Below are positions 7,176-13,391 of a stretch of 13,391 nucleotides of DNA, piece after piece. The stretch comes from Leptolinea sp964424035 (GTDB lineage Bacteria; Chloroflexota; Anaerolineae; Anaerolineales; Anaerolineaceae). Under the pieces are notes generated by a model. The model made no database searches and had not been told where the DNA came from. It saw only the letters and a list, made by a program, of their open reading frames with translations. Position 1 is the stretch's first letter. Every line of letters starts with the position of its first letter. The DNA lies in the NCBI GenBank assembly GCA_964424035.1, contig CAYRHB010000101.1, positions 1-13,391 of the forward strand, in the 5' to 3' direction. Both the position numbers and the translations under genes were made by a program.

Positions 7176-8777
7176 TTACTTCACATCGCTTTTTACGAAT
7201 GCCATCCCGAAAGGATTTTCATAGAAAAGGGAATATCCGGGAAGCACATTCCCATCCGCTGCCTGGTAAAACTCATGAATGGGTTCGGTATTCCCCGGAT
7301 TAACAGAATTCTCAACAGAATTCGGGCTGGAATAGAGGGTGATATTTTCCCTGTCCAAAAGTAGAACATCAGGGTCAATTTCCTCCAGGTAATCCATCGT
7401 TGGCATATCCCACGTCATCTCGGTCAGGTAATTACCGCCCGGCGGGAAATATACTTTCCAATCACGGTAAACCACCCGCTGTTGTGAATCAAACCCGGAC
7501 GGGAGGGCGTCCAGAACTTTCCGGTAGAAATTTATCGATGCAGACTGTTCTTCTTTGTTAACCGCGTCAGTATAGATTTGCCGGTCACGCGGAAAGAACA
7601 GATATGCCTGATACGCCATTAATGCCACCGTCACAAACTGGATCACATTTGAAGACTTAACCCGGTTCTCCTCTTCTTCCTTTCCCTTGCCTGGAAGCAG
7701 TACACTCAGGCAGGAGACCAATGGAAGTACCACGGGCAGGAAATAATGCGTACGCCGTGTGGCTGAGAAATTGATGGTCAATGTCATCGGGATGATAAAA
7801 GCCAGAAGAACTGCGTAATACCAGCGTTTTTTTGAAAAGAAAAGGGCCACCAACAGGCCGCCAAAACACATCATCAGAAATTCCAGCTCTCCATAATGGA
7901 AACGGAAATCCGCCGGATATCCGGCAAAGTATGGCTGCGGATTTGATTGGAGAATTCCCATGGATGTTTGCTGGAATTGCAGTTTCTGGTATTCGATCAG
8001 CGCGTCACGCTCCTGTGGGAAAAGCAGCAACGGGTTGCTGATGATCACAACCAGCAACATGATAGCCAGAAATCCACCCGCCGCCGTGACCACCCGGCGG
8101 ACCGGGTATTTTTGGGTCACCCAGGCCCAGATGATATAGACAGGAATGGAAAGGGCGAAGAATACCCCGGTATATTTAATTCCCACAGCCACTCCACAGA
8201 TCGCGGCGGCAATGAAGAAGGATCTTCCGAGGCGTAACGCGTCACGGTCCAGAAAGAACAACACCAGCACGGCTGACAGCACCGCCAGACCGTCTGGATG
8301 CCACCACAGGTTGTTGACCAGCGCCGCCGGGATCAGCAGCAGGAAAACAAACAACCCGATGGACCGCCACTGATCGCGGAAACGGGTTTGAATATAGGTC
8401 AACAAACCGGCGGACAGGATCATCGGCCCGACATTGATCACCTGTCGCAGCACAGCTACGATCACATCCGTATGTCGCAGCCAGTCCCCGCCGTATATCG
8501 CTTTTAATGGCAATACAGCCAACGCCGAGAAAAAGTAGAAGGGGTAACCGTAGAAATAATGCAGGTAGATCAGAAAATGCCTGATTGTTTCATATAGTGT
8601 GGCGCCCGGCGTCAACATCCCGATGAGGTTTGGATATTGCGCGAACTCATCGATCTCGAACGCTGAGAGCATGGCGGCATTTTGAGCACCCTTTAGATTG
8701 GGCGTAATGAAGAATAAGAAAACACCCGCTCCGAGTGCGGCAATGATCTGGAAACTTCGGTTCTGTTCTTTGTCCAT
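7176..8777 (-). CDS. GT-C-like polytopic membrane glycosyltransferase (PMT/ArnT-type)
   Basis: A large integral membrane protein (533 residues) with roughly ten hydrophobic segments in its first ~400 residues and a soluble C-terminal part. After the first membrane helix an acidic FEIDEFAQYPN (D43, E44) sits in the first outer loop, where GT-C enzymes of the PMT/ArnT group carry their catalytic Asp/Glu. These enzymes transfer sugars from polyprenyl-phosphate carriers to lipid or protein acceptors on the outer membrane face. Other features are LWWHPDGLAVLSAVLVLFFLDRDALRLG, AVGIKYTGVFFA and SATRRTHYFLPVVLPL, all common in this group. Donor and acceptor are unknown. Neither ATG 8777 nor the in-frame ATG 8798 has a clear ribosome binding site. 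The second lies 4 bases after the cupin stop, suggesting coupled translation. It is probably cotranscribed with the two genes read before it. Confidence 0.75.
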   Translation of the reverse strand: MDKEQNRSFQIIAALGAGVFLFFITPNLKGAQNAAMLSAFEIDEFAQYPNLIGMLTPGATLYETIRHFLIYLHYFYGYPFYFFSALAVLPLKAIYGGDWLRHTDVIVAVLRQVINVGPMILSAGLLTYIQTRFRDQWRSIGLFVFLLLIPAALVNNLWWHPDGLAVLSAVLVLFFLDRDALRLGRSFFIAAAICGVAVGIKYTGVFFALSIPVYIIWAWVTQKYPVRRVVTAAGGFLAIMLLVVIISNPLLLFPQERDALIEYQKLQFQQTSMGILQSNPQPYFAGYPADFRFHYGELEFLMMCFGGLLVALFFSKKRWYYAVLLAFIIPMTLTINFSATRRTHYFLPVVLPLVSCLSVLLPGKGKEEEENRVKSSNVIQFVTVALMAYQAYLFFPRDRQIYTDAVNKEEQSASINFYRKVLDALPSGFDSQQRVVYRDWKVYFPPGGNYLTEMTWDMPTMDYLEEIDPDVLLLDRENITLYSSPNSVENSVNPGNTEPIHEFYQAADGNVLPGYSLFYENPFGMAFVKSDVK

Positions 8778-8802
8778 AGTGCGGCAAGTGTACCGCATTT
8801 TT

Positions 8803-9162
8803 CTACAACCAGTCAGTCTCCACAGTGCGTTCGTTCTCCACATTTCCGGTGTTCCGTGTGGTTTTGGGTTCCATTAACAAAACGTGGACTTCCTCCTCCG
8901 CCACCGGCATATGCTCCACACCATGTGGAATGATGGCAAACTCACCTTCGCCTATCCGGACATCGCCATCTCGCAGCTTGATCACCAGACTCCCCTTGAT
9001 CACCATGAACAACTCATCTTCCACATCATGGTGATGCCAGAGGAATTCCCCTTTCAGCTTGGCCAGTTTGAGGTGGGAATCGTTCAATTCACCCACAATT
9101 CCCGGGTGCCAGTATTCGCTTATTTTATTAAATTTGTTTTTGAGATTGATGGTCTGGATCAT
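8803..9162 (-). CDS. Small cupin-domain protein
   Basis: A single-domain cupin of 119 residues. The start is ATG 9162, with AAGGAG six bases before it; in-frame extensions upstream lack a site. Cupin motif 1 reads GEFLWHHHDVEDELFMVIKG and gives His43, His45 and Glu50 as metal ligands. Motif 2, GEFAIIPHGVEHMPVAEEE, supplies the fourth ligand, His84. All four expected ligands are present, so a bound divalent metal is likely. The reaction cannot be deduced: small cupins of this type include isomerases, dioxygenases and sensor domains without catalysis. It is followed after 25 bases (or 4, with the alternative start) by the glycosyltransferase gene and preceded by a membrane-protein gene in the same direction. 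The family is certain; the function is not. Confidence 0.9.
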   Translation of the reverse strand: MIQTINLKNKFNKISEYWHPGIVGELNDSHLKLAKLKGEFLWHHHDVEDELFMVIKGSLVIKLRDGDVRIGEGEFAIIPHGVEHMPVAEEEVHVLLMEPKTTRNTGNVENERTVETDWL

Positions 9163-9226
9163 GGAGGCTCCTTTTTGTTTGTTGGTAAATTCCAAATTTT
9201 CCGTGGCTTCTTGCTTATGTCTTTCC

Positions 9227-9667
9227 TCATCCAAAAATCGTGAGTGTTGTAATTAATAATTCAATCCCTGTCAATATAATGATTAGCGGCAGGTGCTTTA
9301 TCACCTCTCTTTTTACAATCCAGAGGGAAAAAAAGACCAGCGGGATATATATCAATACAGCAACGGGTATTCCCCAGAACAGTGTGGGAAAACTCATCAA
9401 CAATGGATTTCGGGTAAAAAGAATTTCAATAATGAATATGGTTATGAGCGTTCCCAGGAATAATCCTTTATCACCCACACCAAATTTATATATAAGAATG
9501 GAAAACAGCAATGGAAAACCCAGGTAGAAAAACAGGACCGTAGGCCAGATTTTTTCGTAATACGCGAGTCGATATCCACCGGCGGTCCCGAAATCCACAA
9601 CGAACCAGAGGATCACGCTGAGGAGAAAATATTGGATTGGGTCAGGGAAAAAATTTCTTTTGGGCAA
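9227..9667 (-). CDS. Unrecognised small integral membrane protein
   Basis: A 146-residue, very hydrophobic protein with about five membrane segments: YFLLSVILWFVVDFG, WPTVLFFYLGFPLLFSILIY, GLFLGTLITIFIIEILF, FWGIPVAVLIYIPLVFFSLW and HLPLIIILTGIELLITTLTIF. I do not recognise a family. The best start is TTG at 9667 (MPKRNFFPDPIQYF), with AAGGAA about 11 bases upstream; no ATG lies near the N-terminus, so the true start is uncertain. The gene is visibly richer in A+T than its neighbours, partly because of Phe/Ile/Leu codons. It ends 64 bases before the cupin start with no terminator between them, so a three-gene transcript is possible. It could be a recent acquisition, but only composition hints at that. 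Confidence 0.65.
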   Translation of the reverse strand: MPKRNFFPDPIQYFLLSVILWFVVDFGTAGGYRLAYYEKIWPTVLFFYLGFPLLFSILIYKFGVGDKGLFLGTLITIFIIEILFTRNPLLMSFPTLFWGIPVAVLIYIPLVFFSLWIVKREVIKHLPLIIILTGIELLITTLTIFG

Positions 9668-10058
9668 TAGTTAACCATTTCCTTCTATATGAATGTTGAA
9701 CCTTATATCGTTCTCGTTAAAACAGCCGGAACTTGGTCATACATAGGTGACAGGAGAAATTTTGGTTGATTCTACCTTGCAACAGAACTATGATTGCTCC
9801 CCGGATACATGGATCGATTTCAACACAGGTTGGGGCGAAACATCCGAAAATCTTCCTTGCCTATACAATGGTTGCCACACCAGATTCTTCGTCCCCCAGC
9901 CCGACAGGGATACTTCTTCCGGAAAGAAATCTTCTTTAACGAGCATTGTAGGGTTTCTTTGAATTTTCAACAATTCCAATCTGAGGGAGATTCCTCGGTT
10001 CCGCTCAGGATGACGGGTTATCTGCAGGATGGGTCGCAGCCCAACATGCAAAAAAAAT
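9668..10058. other. Gene-free stretch with repeat relics
   Basis: About 390 bases without a convincing gene. Short open frames exist on both strands but lack ribosome binding sites and family signatures; the minus-strand one is built on the repeat described at 9987-10017. A second, more degenerate look-alike of that repeat begins with AGATTCTTCG at 9882. A run of eight A (T on the minus strand) at about 10044-10051 lies just beyond the deoR stop, but no stable hairpin stands in front of it. I found no clear promoter for the membrane-protein gene. Confidence 0.6.
9987..10017. repeat. Dispersed intergenic repeat of the 'HPERSEGS' type
   Basis: The segment contains GATTCCTCGGTTCCGCTCAG and continues GATGACGGG. 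Its reverse complement reads ATCCTGAGCGGAACCGAGGA. This matches the common bacterial intergenic repeat whose spurious translation contains HPERSEGS-like peptides; here the minus strand gives RHPERNRGIS. The unit is an imperfect palindrome (TCCT...AGGA). It is a non-coding dispersed element, not part of a gene. Confidence 0.6.
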
Positions 10059-10820
10059 TCACGCCTTCCCCTTCATGATGGTGATGCCTTTCGCAGAATA
10101 AGGCGCAAGCACCTCATCCTGCGCCTCCGGTTCGGTGATGATGTACGTCAGGTCCGAGATCGGCGCAACAGTGTACGGCGCTCCGGTCCCCAGCTTGTCA
10201 AGCGTAGCCAGGGCTGCCACTTCCGCTGAATTGGACACCATGATGCGTTTCACCAGTGATTCTTCATAATCCGGGATACTCACCCCCAATTCGGGATGCA
10301 GGCTGCACACACCCAGCATGCACAGATCGGCATGGATGGCTGAAAAAGCCTCCACTGCCGCCGCGCCAATGGTTACCTGTGAGGGTGAGAGCAGATGACC
10401 GCCGATCACCACCACCCTGACTTCAGGGTAGTCTGCCAGGGCTACAGCCACCGGCGGGCTGTTGGTTACAATTGTTGCCCGCAACCCGATGGGCAAGCGG
10501 CGGGCAATCTCGAGCGTTGTCGTGCCACCGTCAAGAATGATCACCTGACGGTTTCGTACCAGTGATACGGCGGCCTTCGCAATCGCCACCTTGGCACTGC
10601 CGCTCATCAGTTGGCGTTCTTTGTAACTCGCACCTGCCGGTGACCGCAGCAAAGCACCGCCATGTACGCGCTGAATCAGGCCGGCATCAGCCAGATCACG
10701 CAAATCACGACGGATGGTATCTTCCGAAACCAGGATGGCGGCAGAAAGGTCAGCCGCGATGATCTTTCCTTCCCGCCGCAAGGTCTCCATAATAATTTGC
10801 TGACGTTCTTCCTTTAGCAT
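10059..10820 (-). CDS. DeoR-family transcriptional regulator
   Basis: A 253-residue regulator of the DeoR/GlpR family. ATG 10820 has TAAGGAG six bases upstream. The N-terminal winged helix-turn-helix spans about residues 5-57 (ERQQIIMETLRREGKI, then VSEDTIRRDLRDLADAGLIQRVHGGAL, the family signature). The C-terminal sugar-phosphate sensing domain (about 75-232) carries LDGGTTTLEIARRLP, TNSPPVAVALADYP and the late segment SNSAEVAALATLDKLG. Family members usually repress sugar-use genes until a phosphorylated sugar binds. It diverges from the MFS transporter with 130 bases between start codons. The phased TTGC boxes between them are the probable operator, placed in its own leader and over the transporter promoter, which predicts autorepression. 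The effector is not known. Confidence 0.95.
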   Translation of the reverse strand: MLKEERQQIIMETLRREGKIIAADLSAAILVSEDTIRRDLRDLADAGLIQRVHGGALLRSPAGASYKERQLMSGSAKVAIAKAAVSLVRNRQVIILDGGTTTLEIARRLPIGLRATIVTNSPPVAVALADYPEVRVVVIGGHLLSPSQVTIGAAAVEAFSAIHADLCMLGVCSLHPELGVSIPDYEESLVKRIMVSNSAEVAALATLDKLGTGAPYTVAPISDLTYIITEPEAQDEVLAPYSAKGITIMKGKA

Positions 10821-10836
10821 GATCTGCTCCTTACAA

Positions 10837-10881
10837 TTGCGTTATTTTGCGGTTTGTTGCTTGACATTGCGTTTATTTGCA
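10837..10881. promoter_or_regulatory. Array of five TTGC boxes at exact 10-bp spacing (probable DeoR operator)
   Basis: TTGC occurs at 10837, 10847, 10857, 10867 and 10877, always 10 bases apart and therefore on one face of the helix. Two longer copies, ATTGCGTTATTTTGC (10836-10850) and ATTGCGTTTATTTGC (10866-10880), are 30 bases apart. Short, directly repeated, helically phased boxes are typical of DeoR-family operators. The array covers the -35 and spacer of the transporter promoter and the start of the regulator transcript. Confidence 0.7.
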
Positions 10882-10889
10882 TGTATTAT
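10861..10889 (+). promoter_or_regulatory. Promoter of the MFS transporter
   Basis: TTGACA (10861-10866), a 17-bp spacer and TATTAT (10884-10889) give a near-consensus sigma-70 promoter with its start near 10896, about 55 bases before the transporter ATG. Two TTGC boxes lie inside the spacer and a third sits next to the -35, so a bound repressor would block polymerase. Confidence 0.75.
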
Positions 10890-10913
10890 CGTATTTAATT
10901 ATAGAATTGTCAA
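10885..10913 (-). promoter_or_regulatory. Promoter of the DeoR-family regulator
   Basis: On the minus strand TTGACA (10913-10908), a 17-bp spacer and GATAAT (10890-10885) form a good sigma-70 promoter, with a start near 10878 and a leader of about 58 bases. Its -10 overlaps the -10 of the opposite promoter by five bases, so the two cannot both hold polymerase at once. Confidence 0.7.
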
Positions 10914-10950
10914 CCGCGGTTCATCCGTGGCTATTACTGAAAGAGATAGA

Positions 10951-12108
10951 ATGAAAACACCAAAGGCAACCATCATTTTAGCGTGCATAGTTTTTATTGC
11001 ATTGGGGATTCTCACCGCTACAATCGGACCCGTCCTTCCGGACCTGGCCGGTAACACATTATCGACCCTTGAGGCGGTGGGGGCCATTTTCACAGCTTTA
11101 TTCCTCGGGGCGTTCCTGGCACAGATCGGATGCGGTACGCTGACCGATAAATTCGGTCCTCGTCCGGTATTAATTACCGGTCTGGTGATTATGAGTGTTG
11201 GCATGATCGGCGTGACCTTAAGCCGTTCTCTTCCACTTTTGCTGGCCTGTGGTCTGCTGGCAGGGTTGGGACATGGCGCGGTGGATATCAGCGTAAATTT
11301 GTTAGTGGCGCGGGTATTCCAGGAACGGAGTGTGGCTGCCGTTAACCTGGTGAACTTTTTCTTTGGAGTCGGTGCCGTGGTCGGACCGGCCATTGCCAGT
11401 TTAACCATCAACCGTTGGAATACCGGCATTCCAGTTATCTGGTTGGGTATCGGTGTGGTGCTTGCCTCCATTCCGTTTATTGCCCTTTTCCTTCTTTCTC
11501 CGGTTGCAGCACAGAACAGGACGGTTGCATCACAGGAAAAACCCTTCTACCGCTCACCCCTTCTCTGGATCGCCGGCCTGATCCTCTTCCTGTATGTTGG
11601 CGCCGAAAATAGTATGGGCGGTTGGACGTCAACGTATGTCCAGAGGACAACGCCCCTTGAGGCGGACAAAGCCGCTCTGGTAGTCTCCGGTTTCTGGATG
11701 GCTCTCACTCTTGGGCGTCTCGTCGGAGCCTACCTGGGGACGCTATGGACCTCTGACCGTCTAATGCAAATCAGTCTGGCCGGTTCCGGAATCGGCGGAC
11801 TACTCCTGGCCTCCTCAACCGGCAGTTTGCCACTTACCATTTCCGCAGTCTTGATGACCGGTTTCTTCTTCGGGCCGATCTATCCCACCACCTTCTCCAT
11901 CAGCGCCTCATTATTCCGGGAAGCATCCGGCAAGGCTGCCGGATTGATCGTAGCGTTGGCCAGCCTGGGGGGAATGTTCCTTCCGCCATTACAGGGTGTC
12001 ATCCTTACCCGGTTGGGCCCCAATCCCAGTGTATGGTTGATCGCCATCTATGCGTTTGCCATGCTTGTGATTAATCTCAGCCGTGTTCGAATCAGCCGAA
12101 AGGCATAA
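10951..12108 (+). CDS. MFS transporter, FHS/sugar-symporter-like
   Basis: A major facilitator of 385 residues with about twelve membrane helices, in the cytoplasmic membrane. ATG 10951 is preceded by GAAAGAG. In-frame codons upstream lie in the promoter region, and an alternative GTG at 10927 has no site. Motif A in the loop after helix 2 reads GTLTDKFGPRPVLI (62-75). Helix 4 carries GLGHGAVDISVNLLVA with Asp112 and Asn116, and helix 7 reads YVGAENSMGGWTSTYV. The buried Asp/Asn in helix 4 and the YVGxExxxGGW pattern in helix 7 resemble the fucose/glucose/mannose:H+ symporter group. A sugar substrate is plausible but not proved. Divergence from a DeoR-type regulator supports this, because that family mostly controls sugar uptake. 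A strong hairpin terminator follows. No kinase or catabolic gene is linked, so the pathway is not visible. Confidence 0.92.
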   Translation: MKTPKATIILACIVFIALGILTATIGPVLPDLAGNTLSTLEAVGAIFTALFLGAFLAQIGCGTLTDKFGPRPVLITGLVIMSVGMIGVTLSRSLPLLLACGLLAGLGHGAVDISVNLLVARVFQERSVAAVNLVNFFFGVGAVVGPAIASLTINRWNTGIPVIWLGIGVVLASIPFIALFLLSPVAAQNRTVASQEKPFYRSPLLWIAGLILFLYVGAENSMGGWTSTYVQRTTPLEADKAALVVSGFWMALTLGRLVGAYLGTLWTSDRLMQISLAGSGIGGLLLASSTGSLPLTISAVLMTGFFFGPIYPTTFSISASLFREASGKAAGLIVALASLGGMFLPPLQGVILTRLGPNPSVWLIAIYAFAMLVINLSRVRISRKA

Positions 12109-12180
12109 TTCGATACAGAAACGGTTGCCGGTACACAGGCTGGAATCTAATCCCCCCTGCCCATTTTCATCAAAACTAGA

Positions 12181-12220
12181 AAGTACCGGGAAAATAACCA
12201 GATTCCCGGTACTTATTTTT
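12181..12220. terminator. Terminator shared by MFS gene and aldo/keto reductase gene
   Basis: AAGTACCGGGAA (12181-12192) and TTCCCGGTACTT (12203-12214) form a perfect 12-bp stem with a ten-base loop, followed by ATTTTT on the plus strand. On the minus strand the arm runs into TTTCTAGTTTTG, a weaker tract. It ends the transporter transcript and may also serve the convergent reductase, whose stop is 13 bases away. Confidence 0.88.
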
Positions 12221-12232
12221 CTCAAGAAACGC

Positions 12233-13192
12233 TTACTCAGTCGTATCGCCCATGATCTGTTCAATGCGTTCCTGCACATCATCGGTTAGCAGGGTCACCA
12301 TATCCGCCGCGCCAAGGTTTTCATCCAGTTGCTCAAGATGGGTCGCCCCCGTGATCACCGAGTTGACATCTTTGCGCCGCAAGATCCATGCGATGGAAAG
12401 CTGTGCCGTAGTCATACCCAATTCTTCGGCCAGATCAGTGATCTGACGCACCCGGGCAATGTTGCGTGGAGTGAGTTGGTCGCGAATCCATCCCATATCC
12501 TGCATGGCTGCACGTGAACCATCGGGTATCCCCTCGTTATATTTACCGGTAAGGATCCCGAAGAAAAGCGGGCTGTACGTGGTTAATCCCAATCCAAAAT
12601 CCTTACAAAGCGGTGCCAGTTCCCATTCAACGCGGCGACGGTGGAACAGGTTATATTGCGGCTGCTCCATCGACGGCGGAATAAGCCAGTACTGCCGGGC
12701 AAGGCCATACGCCTGGGCCGTTTGTCCGGCTTCCCATTCGGATGTACCCCAGTACAACACTTTTCCTCTGTGAACCAGATCATCCATGGTCCGGATCACT
12801 TCTTCGATCGGGGTATCCGGATCAAACCGGTGGCAATAATACAGGTCGAGATAATCGAGGTTCAACCGTTTCAACGAGGCGTCAATGGATTCGGTTATGT
12901 GCTTGCGTGACAATCCGCGCCCATTGGGTCCTTGTGAAGTCGGGTAGAAAACTTTGGAAGAAATTACCAGGTTTTCCCTCGGAAAATTACGGATGGCCTT
13001 ACCCAGCACAATTTCAGCTTCTCCGTTGGCATATACATCCGCGCAATCGAAAAAATTGACTCCCTGATCATAGGCAGCCTTTACCAGATCCATGGTGGTC
13101 TCTTCAGGTATCTGGGAGCCAAATGTAACCCAGGACCCCAATGATATTTCACTGACTTTTAACCCGGTATGCCCGAGCCTGCGATAGTGCAT
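12233..13192 (-). CDS. Aldo/keto reductase (Kv-beta-like)
   Basis: An NADPH-dependent aldo/keto reductase of 319 residues with the (beta/alpha)8 fold, cytoplasmic. ATG 13192 has AAGGAG seven bases upstream; an earlier in-frame start at 13216 lacks one. The N-terminus MHYRRLGHTGLKVSEISLG is the classic family start. The catalytic tetrad is complete: Asp49 and Tyr54 in FFDCADVYANGEAE, Lys80 in LVISSK, and His121 in YYCHRFDPDTP. The cofactor region includes WGTSEWEA, QPQYNLFHR, YSPLFFGILTGKY and a C-terminal SVITGATHLEQLDEN phosphate-binding segment. The NGEAE and RRRVEWE stretches resemble the potassium-channel beta-subunit group. The natural aldehyde or ketone is unknown. It follows another minus-strand gene after 38 bases, suggesting cotranscription. 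Confidence 0.95.
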   Translation of the reverse strand: MHYRRLGHTGLKVSEISLGSWVTFGSQIPEETTMDLVKAAYDQGVNFFDCADVYANGEAEIVLGKAIRNFPRENLVISSKVFYPTSQGPNGRGLSRKHITESIDASLKRLNLDYLDLYYCHRFDPDTPIEEVIRTMDDLVHRGKVLYWGTSEWEAGQTAQAYGLARQYWLIPPSMEQPQYNLFHRRRVEWELAPLCKDFGLGLTTYSPLFFGILTGKYNEGIPDGSRAAMQDMGWIRDQLTPRNIARVRQITDLAEELGMTTAQLSIAWILRRKDVNSVITGATHLEQLDENLGAADMVTLLTDDVQERIEQIMGDTTE

Positions 13193-13230
13193 GGAATTCT
13201 CCTTCCGGCTGATCACCGGATTGTTTCAGA

Positions 13231-13391
13231 TCAGGATTCTTCCTTCCCGGAGCCGATCCCCAGTGGTTTCCATTTACCCTCATCCGCGCGCAGCCGGTGC
13301 TGGCCACCTCCGCGGTTATGTAACTGGTCGAATCCTTCCGGTTTTATGAACATCTCATCGCTTTCCAAAATACCGCTTACCCCCTGCTGCC
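13231..13391 (-). CDS. 3' end of an unrecognised gene (5' part outside window)
   Basis: An open minus-strand frame enters from the window edge and stops at TGA 13231-13233, giving 52 residues. It includes GVSGILESDEMFIKPEGFDQ and, further on, GGGQHRLRADEGKWKPLGIG. The other two minus frames are closed within the first ~40 bases from the window edge. Codon use resembles the neighbours, and the stop lies 38 bases before the reductase start in the same direction. These points favour the C-terminus of a real protein cotranscribed with the reductase. The hydrophilic, Gly-rich tail has no motif I recognise. Confidence 0.55.
   Translation of the reverse strand, partial: QQGVSGILESDEMFIKPEGFDQLHNRGGGQHRLRADEGKWKPLGIGSGKEES

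Noticed and set aside
9788..10051. Minus-strand open frame of 87 codons in the gene-free stretch
   Set aside because: Its RHPERNRGIS peptide is the known artefact of translating a dispersed repeat, and there is no ribosome binding site.
10899..11471. Minus-strand open frame of 190 codons opposite the MFS gene
   Set aside because: It has a Pro/Thr/Arg-rich shadow composition and runs through the transporter promoter; the plus-strand transporter is clear.
1..13391. Search for CRISPR arrays, transposases, phage genes, toxin-antitoxin or defence cassettes
   Set aside because: No regularly spaced repeats with unique spacers and no recognisable protein of these classes were found; the region reads as ordinary chromosome.

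Overview
The window looks like ordinary chromosomal DNA of a mid-GC, probably anaerobic bacterium. Several signs suggest the Chloroflexota, perhaps class Anaerolineae. These are a transcriptional T-box ahead of pheST, a PheS that carries a CxxC/CxxC knuckle, a Pro/Thr-linker lipoprotein with a TolB-like propeller, and strong AAGGAG-type ribosome binding sites. The taxonomic guess is inference; no rRNA or other marker is present.

Layout, left to right. (1) The 3' end of pyrH (UMP kinase, +) meets, tail to tail with a 3-base gap, a minus-strand beta-propeller lipoprotein. (2) An intergenic region with three clean inverted repeats precedes a membrane-anchored alpha/beta hydrolase (+). (3) A consensus promoter and a phenylalanine-specific T-box leader (specifier UUC, acceptor bulge UGGU, 13-bp terminator) control pheS-pheT, whose genes overlap by four bases. 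(4) A strong hairpin terminator separates pheT from a convergent minus-strand group. Read in its own direction, that group is a small AT-rich membrane protein, a cupin, and a GT-C-like membrane glycosyltransferase. (5) About 390 bases without a gene hold a dispersed-repeat relic. (6) A DeoR-family regulator (-) and an MFS sugar-type transporter (+) diverge from a compact control region. Their two promoters interlock, and five TTGC boxes are spaced at exactly 10 bp. (7) A shared hairpin terminator separates the transporter from a minus-strand aldo/keto reductase. The reductase is preceded in the same direction by the 3' end of an unrecognised gene that runs off the window.

Functional reading. 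pheS and pheT make the two subunits of one enzyme and are switched by uncharged tRNA-Phe through the leader. The DeoR regulator probably represses the transporter and itself in response to a sugar phosphate. The other genes are housekeeping or accessory genes whose substrates cannot be read from the sequence. I see no CRISPR array, transposase, phage gene, toxin-antitoxin pair, tRNA or rRNA, and no convincing case for an undescribed multi-gene system. The most informative non-coding structures are the DeoR/MFS control region and the T-box.
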